52,793 bases of DNA from CAVRIA01 sp963721115 (GTDB lineage: Bacteria > Desulfobacterota > Binatia > HRBIN30 > CADEER01), in NCBI GenBank assembly GCA_963721115.1, contig CAVRIA010000026.1:1-52793 (forward strand), written 5' to 3'. Shown here one piece after another: positions 18,302-25,178 of the stretch. A model generated the notes under the pieces. The model was not told the origin of the DNA. It ran no database searches and worked only from the letters and a program-made list of their open reading frames with translations. The position numbers and the translations under genes were made by a program. Within the stretch, counting starts at the first letter, position 1. Each line of letters opens with the position of its first letter.

Positions 18302-18816
18302 GGGCGCCCACCTCCATGTCGGACGACTCCGGCCGCACCTTTCTGCGCGCCGCGTTCTCCCTTCTCGCGGCGCTGTACTTTGCCGCGATGTTCTTCGTCG
18401 CCTTTCCCGCCGCCCTGCTGTGGGCGACGCACGCCGATCTGGTCCCGCACCTCGGCGGCGCGCGCGCCCTGGGGCTGGTGCCGATCGTCCTCGGCAACCT
18501 GGTCGTCGTCCGGCTCGTCGCCCGGTTCGTCCGCGACGGCCGCGGCACTCAGGTCCCCGTCGCGCCGCCGAAGGTTTTGGTGCACGAGGGTCTCTTCCGG
18601 TGGACGCGAAACCCGATGTACCTCGCCTATGTCGTGATCATCCTCGGCGAGGCCATGCTCTTCGCCTCCTGGACGCTCGTCGCCTACGCGTTCGCGTGCT
18701 GGGCGCTGGCGCACTTCTACGTCGTCCGCTTCGAAGAGCCGCATCTGCGCCGGCGCTTCGGTGCCGCCTACGACGACTACTGCCGCGCCGTGCCGCGCTG
18801 GCTGCGGTGGAGGTGA
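18298..18816 (+). CDS. isoprenylcysteine carboxyl methyltransferase-like membrane protein
   Basis: A 172-residue protein with four or five membrane segments. It carries the ICMT/PEMT-type signature: LFRWTRNPMYLAYVVIILGEA, then FEEPHLRRRFGAAYDDYCRAVPRWL, which form the S-adenosylmethionine pocket in the family. Bacterial members methylate unknown small lipids or proteins. GTG at 18298 overlaps the stop of the lipoprotein gene; ATG at 18316 is an alternative. Position at the end of the plus-strand run suggests late modification of the pigment or lipid, which is inference. Confidence 0.8.
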   Translation: MRAPTSMSDDSGRTFLRAAFSLLAALYFAAMFFVAFPAALLWATHADLVPHLGGARALGLVPIVLGNLVVVRLVARFVRDGRGTQVPVAPPKVLVHEGLFRWTRNPMYLAYVVIILGEAMLFASWTLVAYAFACWALAHFYVVRFEEPHLRRRFGAAYDDYCRAVPRWLRWR

Positions 18817-18879
18817 GCGAGAAGGAGAAGAGAAGTCTCGCGCAGAGACGCCGAGGCGCGAGGTCCCCTCCCTCCGAAC

Positions 18880-18913
18880 CCCAACAACCAACAACTTAAC
18901 AACCCAACAACCC
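18880..18913. repeat. GTTGTTGG-rich element, single arm
   Basis: It reads CCAACAACCAACAACTTAAC and on, in the gap before the XRE regulator, directly abutting its palindromic operator. Confidence 0.8.
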
Positions 18914-18927
18914 GCAGTGTACACTGC
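18914..18927. promoter_or_regulatory. perfect 14-bp palindrome, probable operator of the XRE gene
   Basis: GCAGTGTACACTGC is perfectly self-complementary and ends three bases before the ATG at 18931. Its position suits autorepression by the helix-turn-helix protein encoded next to it. This is inferred from symmetry and location. Confidence 0.5.
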
Positions 18928-18930
18928 CGC

Positions 18931-19701
18931 ATGGCCGAGCATCGCAAGCATCGACGGGCGACGAGCAAACGCGTGGCGCGGAAGGGGCGGCGAAGGCCGC
19001 CGCGGGAGGTGGCGCCCGCGGGCCTGGTGTCCGACCTGCGTCAGCTCGAGGCACCGCTGGTCCAGCTGTTTGCCGACCTGACCGGGGACCTGACCAGCGG
19101 CGTGCTGCGGCTCGCCGCCCGCACCGGCGAGGCGCCACTGCGCATGGCCCGTGCGCTGCTTCCGGTGTCCCGGCAGGTCCGCCTTCCGCAGCCCGAGCAG
19201 CTCGAGATGATGCGCGAGACCGGCCTCTATCTGCGCGACATACGCCAGCTCGCCGGGCTGACCCTCAACGAGCTCAGCGAGGCGATCAATCTGCAGGACC
19301 GGACTCTGCTCGAGGCGGTCGAGAACGGGACCGCGACGTTGTCCTTCGAGCTCATCCTGCGCCTCGCGGCGCTGCTCGCTCGCCACGACCCGATCCCGTT
19401 CGTCATTCGTTTCACCCGCACGTACAACCCGGCGATCTGGAAGCTCCTGCAGGACTGGGGCATCGGGCGGCTGCCCGTGCAGTACGAGCGCGAGCGCCAG
19501 TTCCTCAACGTCTTCCGCCGCCACGACGCGGCGCGTGACCTCTCCGACGAGGGGTTCGACAAGGTGCTCGGCTTCACGCGCGCCGCCTTCGAGCTGTCGC
19601 TGCACTTCATCGCCGAGCAGGAGGGCGTGCCGGACGCGCCGCCCGCCGAGCCGAAAGGCGACGCTACGACCCGCCGCCGGCGTCCGCCGCGTCGAAGGTG
19701 A
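18931..19701 (+). CDS. XRE-type helix-turn-helix transcriptional regulator
   Basis: 256 residues. The N-terminus is very basic (RKHRRATSKRVARKGRRR). A helical linker follows, then an HTH near residues 98-150 (LRDIRQLAGLTLNELSEAINLQDRTLLEAVENG), which matches the XRE fold. The C-terminal part (160-235) is helical with a hydrophobic end and a basic tail. A palindrome abuts the start codon. Homologues with this layout regulate membrane or lipid genes in actinobacteria and proteobacteria; the target here is unknown. The polyene-like locus lies upstream on the same strand. Confidence 0.75.
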   Translation: MAEHRKHRRATSKRVARKGRRRPPREVAPAGLVSDLRQLEAPLVQLFADLTGDLTSGVLRLAARTGEAPLRMARALLPVSRQVRLPQPEQLEMMRETGLYLRDIRQLAGLTLNELSEAINLQDRTLLEAVENGTATLSFELILRLAALLARHDPIPFVIRFTRTYNPAIWKLLQDWGIGRLPVQYERERQFLNVFRRHDAARDLSDEGFDKVLGFTRAAFELSLHFIAEQEGVPDAPPAEPKGDATTRRRRPPRRR

Positions 19702-19721
19702 AGGGCCTCGGTCGCGGCGGG

Positions 19722-19967
19722 CTAAGAGAGCGTTTGAAGCTCCGGCCAGCCGAGCGCGTGTCCCAGGGCGCGCTTGACCTCGTGCTCTCGGCGCGGTGCC
19801 AAGCTGCCGAGTCGCGCGCCGATGATCGACTTCGGAATGACGTGGATATTGTCGAGATTGGCAACCGAGGCGCGGCCCAAGCCTTCCGCGTTGCCCAGCA
19901 CGACCTCTTGGGCGATCTCCCGGATTGTGGTCGTGACCTCGGCGACGATCACCTTGTTCAGAATCAT
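19722..19967 (-). pseudogene. PemK/MazF-family toxin remnant, 5' end lost
   Basis: The readable 81 residues, LNKVIVAEVTTTIREIAQEV to KRALGHALGW, match the C-terminal two-thirds of PemK/MazF endoribonuclease toxins. That part includes VTTTIR and the ANLDNIHVIPKS strand. The N-terminal start (RRGEVWW type) is missing. Upstream, only RVSPFPCS-like codons are recognisable before the sequence becomes the dispersed 709-bp repeat (from 19985). No antitoxin gene remains. The repeat appears to have replaced the 5' part. An intact relative lies at 36128-36442. Confidence 0.7.
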
Positions 19968-19984
19968 CGAGCACGGAAAAGGCG

Positions 19985-20340
19985 ATACGCGGATATGTGG
20001 GACAGCCCCTCTCCCTCACTTTGATCACAAGGAACCGGTCTGTTCTGTGCGGGGCTTGCGCCCCTGCGGCCCCACCGGGGAGGGAACCGCTCAGACGCCG
20101 CGGTTCCCTCCCCGCACCCCTCTCTCCGGTGGCTCCGCTCCGAGGCGAATCCGCTTCCCCGCTCAGCACCGGACATCGCGGTCGGCGCGCGTAACGGGAT
20201 CCGCCTCACTACCTGAATCTACGCGCCACTGACGGGAATCGACGCCCTCGGTCTCGCGCACGGCTTCACCACCGCGCCACTCATTGCCGATCTATTGCTC
20301 ACGCCTCTTCGAAGGGTCGAGGCCCCGGGTTTGATTCCTT
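19985..20340 (-). repeat. dispersed, inverted partial copy of the 709-bp array unit (first half)
   Basis: The reverse complement matches the first half of the array units at 50401-52793. Shared stretches include TCAGTGGCGCGTAGATTCAGG and the perfect hairpin GGGGAGGGAACCGC / GCGGTTCCCTCCCC (20077-20090 and 20100-20113). Short open frames here are byproducts of base composition. Confidence 0.85.
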
Positions 20341-20343
20341 CCG

Positions 20344-20382
20344 AACCCAACAACCAACAACTCAACAACGTAACAACCTGCA
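20344..20382. repeat. GTTGTTGG-rich element between the two halves of the dispersed unit
   Basis: CCCAACAACCAACAACTCAAC and following bases. The same element also immediately precedes the first unit of the array at 50356-50390, so it may mark a unit end. Confidence 0.8.
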
Positions 20383-20383
20383 G

Positions 20384-20578
20384 CTCGGAGCTCGAGGGCG
20401 ACAACCGTAGGTTTCGCCCTCGAGGGGCGCAGGGACGATAGTCCCGCACAGACAATGGGGGTCCACCCGAGGGGCGGCGGGGTGCGTCCGGCGGGATTTC
20501 CGGAATCTCGGTCGGAGACAAAGAGCCCCTCCGCCTCCCCGTTGACCACGAGGAACCGGCTTGTTCTGTGCGGGGGTG
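20384..20578 (-). repeat. dispersed, inverted partial copy of the array unit (second half)
   Basis: It matches the middle of the array unit in reverse orientation. It contains the second hairpin (CTCGAGGGCGA ... TCGCCCTCGAG) and the GGGTGGACCCCCATTGT region. From 20579 to 20692 the DNA is unique and should hold the promoter of the acyltransferase gene. Confidence 0.85.
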
Positions 20579-20692
20579 GCCATTTCTTCGCCACTCTCAT
20601 CCTCGGCACGGTTTACAGGAGAGGAGCGCCCGGACTAGGAGTAGGTTGAACTCAGTCATCCGATCGGCAACCCCAACCTCGGTGAGGGCACC

Positions 20693-22201
20693 ATGACGAC
20701 ACGCGCATACGATCGACTCAGCGCGCTCGACAACTCGTTCCTCGTCTTCGAGAGCCACGACACCCACATGCACGTGGGCTCGACGATGATCTTCGAAGCG
20801 GATCCGCTGCGCGGCCCGGACGGCGGCGTCGACATCGACCGCGTCCGCGCCTACATCGCCTCGCGCCTGCACGAGATCCCGCGTTACCGCCAGCGCCTCG
20901 ACTTCATCCCCATCGAAGGGCGGCCGGTATGGGTCGACGACGAGCGCCTCAACCTGCACTACCACGTGCGTCACACCAGCCTGCCCCGCCCCGGCGACGA
21001 GCGTCAGCTCAAGCGCCTGTCGGCGCGGATCATGTCGCAGCAGCTCGACCGCGGGAAGCCGCTCTGGGAGACCTGGGTCGTCGAAGGGCTACAGGGCAAC
21101 CGCGTCGCCCTGGTGAACAAGACCCATCACTGCATGATCGACGGGATCTCGGGTGCCGACCTGATCTCCGTGCTCATGCGGCCGGAGCCCGACGACACCT
21201 TCGAAGAGGCGCCGGACTGGATCCCGCGAGCGCGCCCGAGCCGCCTCGGCCTCTTGCGCGACGAGCTGCGCTGGCGCGCCCGCGGCCCTCTGTCCCTGCT
21301 CGAGGAGATCCCAAACGCCTTGCGCGACCCGCGCCGCGCGCTGGACAGCGTCTGGGAGAAGATCGAAGCGGTCGGCGAGACCGTCGCCGCCAGCATGAAC
21401 ACCGCGTCGCCGACGCCGCTCAATCGCCCCATCGGCCCGCACCGGCGGTTCGACTGGCTGCCGATGGACCTCGCCGAGCTGAAGGAGGTCAAGAACCGCC
21501 TGGGCGGAACGGTGAACGACGTCGTTCTCGCCACCGTCGCCGGGGCGCTGCGGCGCCTGCTCGAGGGGAGGCGGATCAACGTCGACCTCCTGCACGTGCG
21601 TGCCATGGTGCCGGTCAGCGTGCGCGGCGCGCAGGAGCACGGTACGCTCGGTAACCGCGTCGCGGCGTGGATGACCGACCTGCCGGTGGCGGAGCGCGAT
21701 CCGCGGCGGCGCCTGGAGGCGGTGCGCGAGACCACCGCCCATCTGAAGGAGTCGCGCCAGGCGCTGGGCGCCGAGCTGCTCACCCAGGTGACCGAGTGGA
21801 CGCCGTCCACCGTGCTGACCCTGGCGATGCGGCTGTCGACGCGCGCCCTGCCGTTCAATCTCGTGGTGACCAACGTTCCGGGACCGCAGGTTCCCCTCTA
21901 CCTGCTCGGTGCGCGCATGCTGGCGGCGTATCCCCTCGTCCCTCTGTGGGTGAACCAAGGGCTCGGCGTCGCCCTCTTCAGCTACGCGGGAAAGTTCTTC
22001 TGGGGCGTGGCCGCGGACTGGGATCTGGTGCCGGACCTGCACGAGTTCGTCCTCGGCATCGAGGAGTCGTTCCGCGAGCTGCGCGAGATCGCCGCAAAGA
22101 CCAAGCCGGCGTCGATCGGCACGCACAAGCGGGAACGCGAGAAGACGAAGCTGAAGGTGGCGGCGCGCCGGCGCGCCGCCCGTCGCGTCGGCACGCGATG
22201 A
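20693..22201 (+). CDS. wax ester synthase / diacylglycerol acyltransferase (WS/DGAT)
   Basis: 502 residues with the WS/DGAT active-site motif HHCMIDG at residues 145-151. The N-terminal LSALDNSFLVFE start and the C-terminal motifs (NDVVLATVAGALRRLL; NLVVTNVPGPQVPLYLLGARM) match the family. The enzyme esterifies fatty alcohols or diacylglycerol with acyl-CoA to make storage lipids at the membrane or lipid-body surface. GTGAGGG sits upstream of the ATG. It is monocistronic, between the repeat cluster and a 176-base gap. The very basic tail (KREREKTKLKVAARRRAARR) could help bind membranes. Confidence 0.9.
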   Translation: MTTRAYDRLSALDNSFLVFESHDTHMHVGSTMIFEADPLRGPDGGVDIDRVRAYIASRLHEIPRYRQRLDFIPIEGRPVWVDDERLNLHYHVRHTSLPRPGDERQLKRLSARIMSQQLDRGKPLWETWVVEGLQGNRVALVNKTHHCMIDGISGADLISVLMRPEPDDTFEEAPDWIPRARPSRLGLLRDELRWRARGPLSLLEEIPNALRDPRRALDSVWEKIEAVGETVAASMNTASPTPLNRPIGPHRRFDWLPMDLAELKEVKNRLGGTVNDVVLATVAGALRRLLEGRRINVDLLHVRAMVPVSVRGAQEHGTLGNRVAAWMTDLPVAERDPRRRLEAVRETTAHLKESRQALGAELLTQVTEWTPSTVLTLAMRLSTRALPFNLVVTNVPGPQVPLYLLGARMLAAYPLVPLWVNQGLGVALFSYAGKFFWGVAADWDLVPDLHEFVLGIEESFRELREIAAKTKPASIGTHKREREKTKLKVAARRRAARRVGTR

Positions 22202-22377
22202 GGAAGGCACTCGCGGCCTGACGAGGGGGAGGGAGAGTATCGCACGAGCGAGCTGGTGCATGAGCTCGAGGGGCGCACGCCCGGAGAGTCGTGAAAGACT
22301 GACTCGGAGGCTGCGCGGGCTTGGTTCGCGGGCCGAGCCCATCGGAGCGCAATGCGCGCGCGGGCTATCTCGAAACG

Positions 22378-23427
22378 TCAGTCGTGCGACGGGCGGGGCC
22401 GATAGGCGGGGCGGCCGCGTTCGGTCCATTTCGTGTACAGGTCGAAGAACTCGGGCGAGGCCATCGGATCGATGCCCAGGATCGGCATCGCCGCGCGGCG
22501 CACCGTGAAATCGTCCGGCGACAGCTCGCCGGCGCGCTCGAAGTGGCGCGCCGCCTCCTCCGTCCTGCCCTGGCGGTGCAAGTGCCAGCCGAGCGCGAAC
22601 TCCGCCTTGGCGAGCTGCTCCTCCGGAGTCGGCATCATCTGCTGACGCTTCACCTCGTCCGGCTCCAGCGGCGTCCGGTTCTCCTTCACCCAGGCGCGCA
22701 GCGAGTCCAGGTAGGGACCGGAGTCGAAGCCCGTCAGCTCCTTGAACGTATCGGTACCGAAGGCGACCTCGTTGGGCCGCGCGATACGCCCGCGCTCGTC
22801 GATCCAGACCAGTGTCGGGACGTTGATCATCCCGTACAGATCCGCGACCTCGTGCTCGGTATCGATCAGGCTCGGATGCTCCGGTGCCGCCGCCTCGATG
22901 AAGGGGCGCGGGTCGTCGGGGTTGCGGTCGAGGGCGACGGTGACCACCGTGAACCCGTGCTCGCGGAGCTCGGCGTAGAGAGCCTGCCAGACCGGCAGGT
23001 CGTAGCGGCACCCTCACCAGGAGGCGTAGGCGACGAGGAGAACTTTCTTGCCGCGCTGCTCGGACAGCGAGTGCGGTACGCCCTGCAGGTCGGGCAACGT
23101 GAAGTCCGGCGCCTCGAGGGTCGCCAGCCGCGCGCCGCGCTCGGCCGCCGACGCACCCAGGCAAGCCGCGCGCTCGCCGGCGTCGAGCGCCAGCGGGCGG
23201 CCGATCAGCCGCGCCAGAGCGGAGAGATCGACGCCGTTCGCATCGGCCAGTTCCGCCGAATCGCGCACCGGAACGCAAAGCTCGTCCTTACAGAGCCCCT
23301 GCGGCTTGATCTCCCAGCCGAGAGCGCGAGCGACGTCGTCGCGGGAAAGGCGCACCGAGTCGCCGTCGACCCGCGCCGGCATCGTCTCGATTCGCCCGTC
23401 GGCCAGCAGGGTGAAAGTGCTCTCCAT
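22378..23427 (-). CDS. thioredoxin/AhpC-like selenoprotein with a Trp-Sec-Gly-Cys site
   Basis: The frame is open for 350 codons from ATG 23427 (AAGAGG upstream) to 22378, except for one in-frame TGA at 23016-23014. That TGA is codon 138, in LLVAYASW-TGA-GCRYDLPVW, exactly where thioredoxin-like proteins carry the first active-site Cys. The conserved fold continues after it (FTVVTVALDRNPDD, YGMINVPTLVWIDERGR). Residues 1-100 form an N-terminal domain with CKDELC. Residues about 270-320 are a TPR-like segment. A hairpin with loop GGUCU begins 14 bases after the TGA. The best reading is selenocysteine insertion giving a Sec-Gly-Cys redox centre. The substrate is unknown and the Sec machinery is outside the window. 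Confidence 0.85.
22983..23016 (-). promoter_or_regulatory. bacterial SECIS-like element downstream of the UGA codon
   Basis: On the coding strand the TGA (23016-23014) is followed 14 bases later by the stem CCTGCC / GGCAGG with loop GGTCT (22999-22983). E. coli fdhF mRNA has a GGUCU-containing apical loop at about the same distance from its UGA, where SelB binds. The stem is six perfect base pairs. Confidence 0.75.
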
Positions 23428-23462
23428 CGATGACCTCTTCCGACACCATACGGGAGACCGCA

Positions 23463-23482
23463 ACGTTGCGGCAAGTGGCATG
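23463..23482 (-). promoter_or_regulatory. TGCCACTTGC motif upstream of the selenoprotein gene
   Basis: The coding strand reads CATGCCACTTGCCGCAACG, about 36-55 bases upstream of the ATG at 23427. The 10-mer TGCCACTTGC is also found at 30003-30012, ahead of the MocR regulator gene. Confidence 0.4.
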
Positions 23483-23508
23483 TGTCATTTTGGGAAAGGC
23501 ACAACGAC

Positions 23509-23745
23509 TCACACCGGGCGGTGGCGGGTGCCGGCGCCACGGGTGATGTGGAGCACGTCGCTCGGTGCGTGGACGACGGCGCGGTGCCACAGGCCGCGGG
23601 GAACGCGGCACGCCGCGCGACCGCGCAGCTCGACCGTGCGCTCGCCGCTCTCGGTCTCCAGGATCAGATCGATCGAGCCGGACACGAGGTAGACGATCTC
23701 GTCGCCGGCCGGGTGGCATTCGACTCCGACACTGAATCGCTGCAA
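23509..23745 (-). CDS. small cupin-domain protein
   Basis: 78 residues from TTG 23745, the only start available because a TGA lies in frame at 23767-23769. The sequence VECHPAGDEIVYLVSGSIDLIL then VPRGLWHRAVVHAPSDVLHIT fits the two conserved cupin motifs (HxxxxDExxY... and PxxxxH). Metal ligands are partly present. It could be complete but short, or the 3' half of a longer cupin gene. It is transcribed toward the selenoprotein gene, 81 bases upstream, so a shared promoter is possible. Confidence 0.65.
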   Translation of the reverse strand: MQRFSVGVECHPAGDEIVYLVSGSIDLILETESGERTVELRGRAACRVPRGLWHRAVVHAPSDVLHITRGAGTRHRPV

Positions 23746-23805
23746 CGCTGCCCGGAGTTGAAAGAATCAACGCCAAAGAGGAAAAGGGCGTCATCCGCGC
23801 GAGCC

Positions 23806-24999
23806 ATGACGGGTGACGCGAGGGAGGCCGAGGTGGGTGTGATCGAGCTGAGCGAGGAGCACGAGATCTTTCGCCGGACCGTACGCGAGTTCTGCGAGAG
23901 GGAGGCGCGACCGCTGGTCGAGCAGGCGGAAGCGCAGCGGCGCTTCCCGCGCGAGAAGCTGCTTCCGGCGATGGCCAGTCCGGGCTTCTTCCGCATTCGG
24001 GTGGCGCCGGAGGACGGCGGCGCCGGCGGCGATGCGCTCATGCAGTGCCTCTTCGCCGAGGAGCTGGCGCGGGTGTGCGGCGGCTTCGCCGTGTCAGTGC
24101 TGCCCTCGGTGGTCGGCCCCGAGCTGCTGATCCGCCTCGCCAGCGAGGAGCAGCGCGAGCAGTGGCTCGAGCGACTGATGAGCGGCGGCGCGCTCGCCGC
24201 GATCGCGCTCACCGAGCCGGACGCCGGGTCGGACGTCATGGGGATTCGCACCATCGCGCGGAACGAAGGGGAGCACTGGGTTCTCGACGGCACCAAGACG
24301 TTCATCACCAACGGTCCGTCCGCCGACCTGTTCCTGGTCGCCGCGGTGCTCGCGGAGATGGCGGACCGCCACGGCATGGAGCGCGCCGCGGGCCTCAGTC
24401 TTTTTCTCGTCCCGGGCGACGCTGTGGGCCTGCAGCGGACGCGACGGCTGGAGAAGCTGGGCATGCACTCGTCCGAGACGGGGGAGCTGGTGTTCGACGG
24501 CTGTCGCGTTCCGGCGTCCAGTCGGCTCGGCGGCCAGAAGGCGAACCTCCTGGCGCTGATGAAGGTCCTCGACCACAGCCGCATGTACGTCGCCTCGATC
24601 TCGCTCGGCCTGGCGCAGGCGGCGTTCGAGGCTTCGTGCTCGTACGCGAAGGAGCGCAAGACCTTCGGCAAGCCGATCGGGCAGCACCAGGCCATCGCGT
24701 TCAAGCTGGCGCGCATGGCCACCGACATCGACGCGGCGCGCCTGCTCGTGCAGCGCGCCGCCGCTCTCCACGAGCGGGGCCGGCGGTGCACGAAGGAGGT
24801 CTCGATGGCGAAGCTGTTCGCCACCGAGACCGCGCTGCGCGTCACGGGCGAGGCGGTGCAGATCCACGGCGGCTACGGCTACATGACCGAGCTGCCGGTC
24901 GAGCGCTATTTCCGCGACGCCAAGGTGGGCACGATCTGGGAGGGGACCTCGGAGATCCAGCACCTCCTCATCGCGCGCGAGCTCGGTTTCGTGTCGTGA
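23806..24999 (+). CDS. acyl-CoA dehydrogenase
   Basis: 397 residues with the FAD and substrate signatures ALTEPDAGSDVMGIR and the C-terminal helix bundle (GYGYMTELPVERYFRDAKVGTIWEGTSEIQHL). The Glu in WEGTSEIQ is the usual catalytic base. It oxidises acyl-CoA to trans-2-enoyl-CoA, passing electrons to ETF. ATG 23806 is used; GTG codons at 23834 would give a slightly shorter protein. It is divergent from the cupin gene with a 60-base gap. With the wax ester synthase upstream, storage-lipid turnover is a plausible context. Confidence 0.9.
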   Translation: MTGDAREAEVGVIELSEEHEIFRRTVREFCEREARPLVEQAEAQRRFPREKLLPAMASPGFFRIRVAPEDGGAGGDALMQCLFAEELARVCGGFAVSVLPSVVGPELLIRLASEEQREQWLERLMSGGALAAIALTEPDAGSDVMGIRTIARNEGEHWVLDGTKTFITNGPSADLFLVAAVLAEMADRHGMERAAGLSLFLVPGDAVGLQRTRRLEKLGMHSSETGELVFDGCRVPASSRLGGQKANLLALMKVLDHSRMYVASISLGLAQAAFEASCSYAKERKTFGKPIGQHQAIAFKLARMATDIDAARLLVQRAAALHERGRRCTKEVSMAKLFATETALRVTGEAVQIHGGYGYMTELPVERYFRDAKVGTIWEGTSEIQHLLIARELGFVS

Positions 25000-25062
25000 G
25001 GTTCGCCTGCGGATCGACGCCACGGTAGACAGTCTGGTCGGCCGTGCGTTAAGGGGTGGGCA

Positions 25063-25130
25063 GTGCTGACGTGCTGACGTGCTGACGTGCTGACGTGCTG
25101 ACGTGCTGACGCGCTGACGTGCTGACGTGC
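25063..25130. repeat. GTGCTGAC octamer, eight tandem copies
   Basis: Eight units of GTGCTGAC (one GCGCTGAC) and a partial ninth lie between the acyl-CoA dehydrogenase stop and the hydrolase promoter region. The unit is not a multiple of three and no gene spans it, so it is a slippage-prone microsatellite. Confidence 0.95.
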
Positions 25131-25178
25131 GGAGGGCTCATCACCGCAGCACTTCCGCCCTTCCTACAGGAGGCAGCC

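Noticed and set aside
25063..25130. CRISPR or iteron-type origin
   Set aside because: The octamers are contiguous without spacers, and no replication gene or DnaA box cluster is near.
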